Below are positions 5,316-5,515 of a DNA stretch of 5,515 nt, piece by piece. The notes under the pieces are model-generated. The model was given only the letters and a program-made list of their open reading frames with translations, was not told where the DNA came from and did no database searches. The stretch covers positions 1 to 5,515 of the forward strand of contig PKYZ01000615.1 in assembly GCA_003132865.1 (NCBI GenBank). Direction: 5' to 3'. Made by a program: the position numbers and the translations under genes. Source of the DNA: Bryobacterales bacterium. Its GTDB lineage: Bacteria; Acidobacteriota; Terriglobia; Bryobacterales; Bryobacteraceae. The number at the start of each line of letters is the position of its first letter. Position 1 is the stretch's first letter.

Positions 5316-5515
5316 TCAAAAAGTCTGCGTCGGATTCGACTCTTCCGGATGAAGATCCCGCTCGATTGTCCACGAGTGGTCTGGGGCTGGGACCGGTTCC
5401 GAATAGATCTCCGCGCCATCTAACGACTCTGCCTGAATGGTATCCAGAGAGAGCACCTCCGGGAGCTTCCAGACGACCTTCTGCCTAATGCCCCTCGTTT
5501 TTCCATTTTGAGCAA
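5316..5515 (-). CDS. C-terminal end of an unrecognised protein, cut by the window edge
   Basis: One minus-strand frame is open from the edge of the window to a TGA at 5316-5318, giving 65 residues with no Met in view, so the start must lie beyond 5515 (an internal GTG could also serve). It looks like true protein rather than chance: K-V-V-W-K-L-P-E-V-L-S-L-D at 12-24, then an acidic, proline-containing tail with E-I-Y-S-E-P-V-P at 35-42, W-T-I-E-R-D-L at 48-54 and H-P-E-E-S at 55-59. The other two minus frames across this stretch are interrupted by stops or give arginine/glycine/serine-rich sequence. I do not recognise the family. The acidic polar end suggests a soluble, possibly disordered C-terminus. 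Confidence 0.5.
   Translation of the reverse strand, partial: AQNGKTRGIRQKVVWKLPEVLSLDTIQAESLDGAEIYSEPVPAPDHSWTIERDLHPEESNPTQTF

Overview
The window looks like a piece of chromosome from a GC-rich soil-type bacterium, most likely an Acidobacteriota of the Bryobacter/Solibacter kind. This rests on codon use, on an exported S9 peptidase with a signal peptide ending near W-G-Q, on a membrane/LytTR protein whose membrane half resembles what I remember of that group, and on two kinds of short interspersed repeat (a CACAGGCT/AGCCTGTG palindrome and AGCTNTC-like heptads) that I associate with such genomes. The assignment is inference from memory, not a database match. Every gene I can support lies on the minus strand, so the window is transcribed right to left.

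Right end (5515 down to 4973): the C-terminal 65 codons of an unrecognised gene run in from beyond the window. About 110 bases without a gene follow, holding a small hairpin. Next comes a 76-residue Phd/YefM-type antitoxin with a complete C-terminal toxin-binding tail but no recognisable toxin beside it.

Centre (4945 down to 1431): three genes are tightly packed and probably form one transcript. They are a 131-residue protein of unknown function, a class V PLP aminotransferase of the alanine-glyoxylate/serine-pyruvate type, and a secreted S9 prolyl-oligopeptidase-family peptidase. The first two are separated by 9 bases and share a reading frame. The last two overlap by ATGA, which implies translational coupling. 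Both enzymes keep all their catalytic residues. A plausible but untested reading is peptide breakdown outside the cytoplasm coupled to amino-acid transamination inside it.

Left part (1430 down to 1): a heptad repeat precedes a four-helix membrane protein ending in a shortened LytTR DNA-binding domain. Its 5' end appears to be frameshifted, and the protein may be a remnant of a sensor-kinase/LytTR-regulator pair. After a palindromic REP-like element come a DUF1801 (YdhG-like) protein and, 7 bases further, a short signal-peptidase-I-like protein. That protein lacks the catalytic serine and ends before the catalytic lysine region.

I do not see a clear new defence, RNA or mobile system. The points most worth a second look are the damaged or minimal regulators and enzymes at the left, the orphan antitoxin followed by an unknown small protein, and the coupled aminotransferase-peptidase pair.
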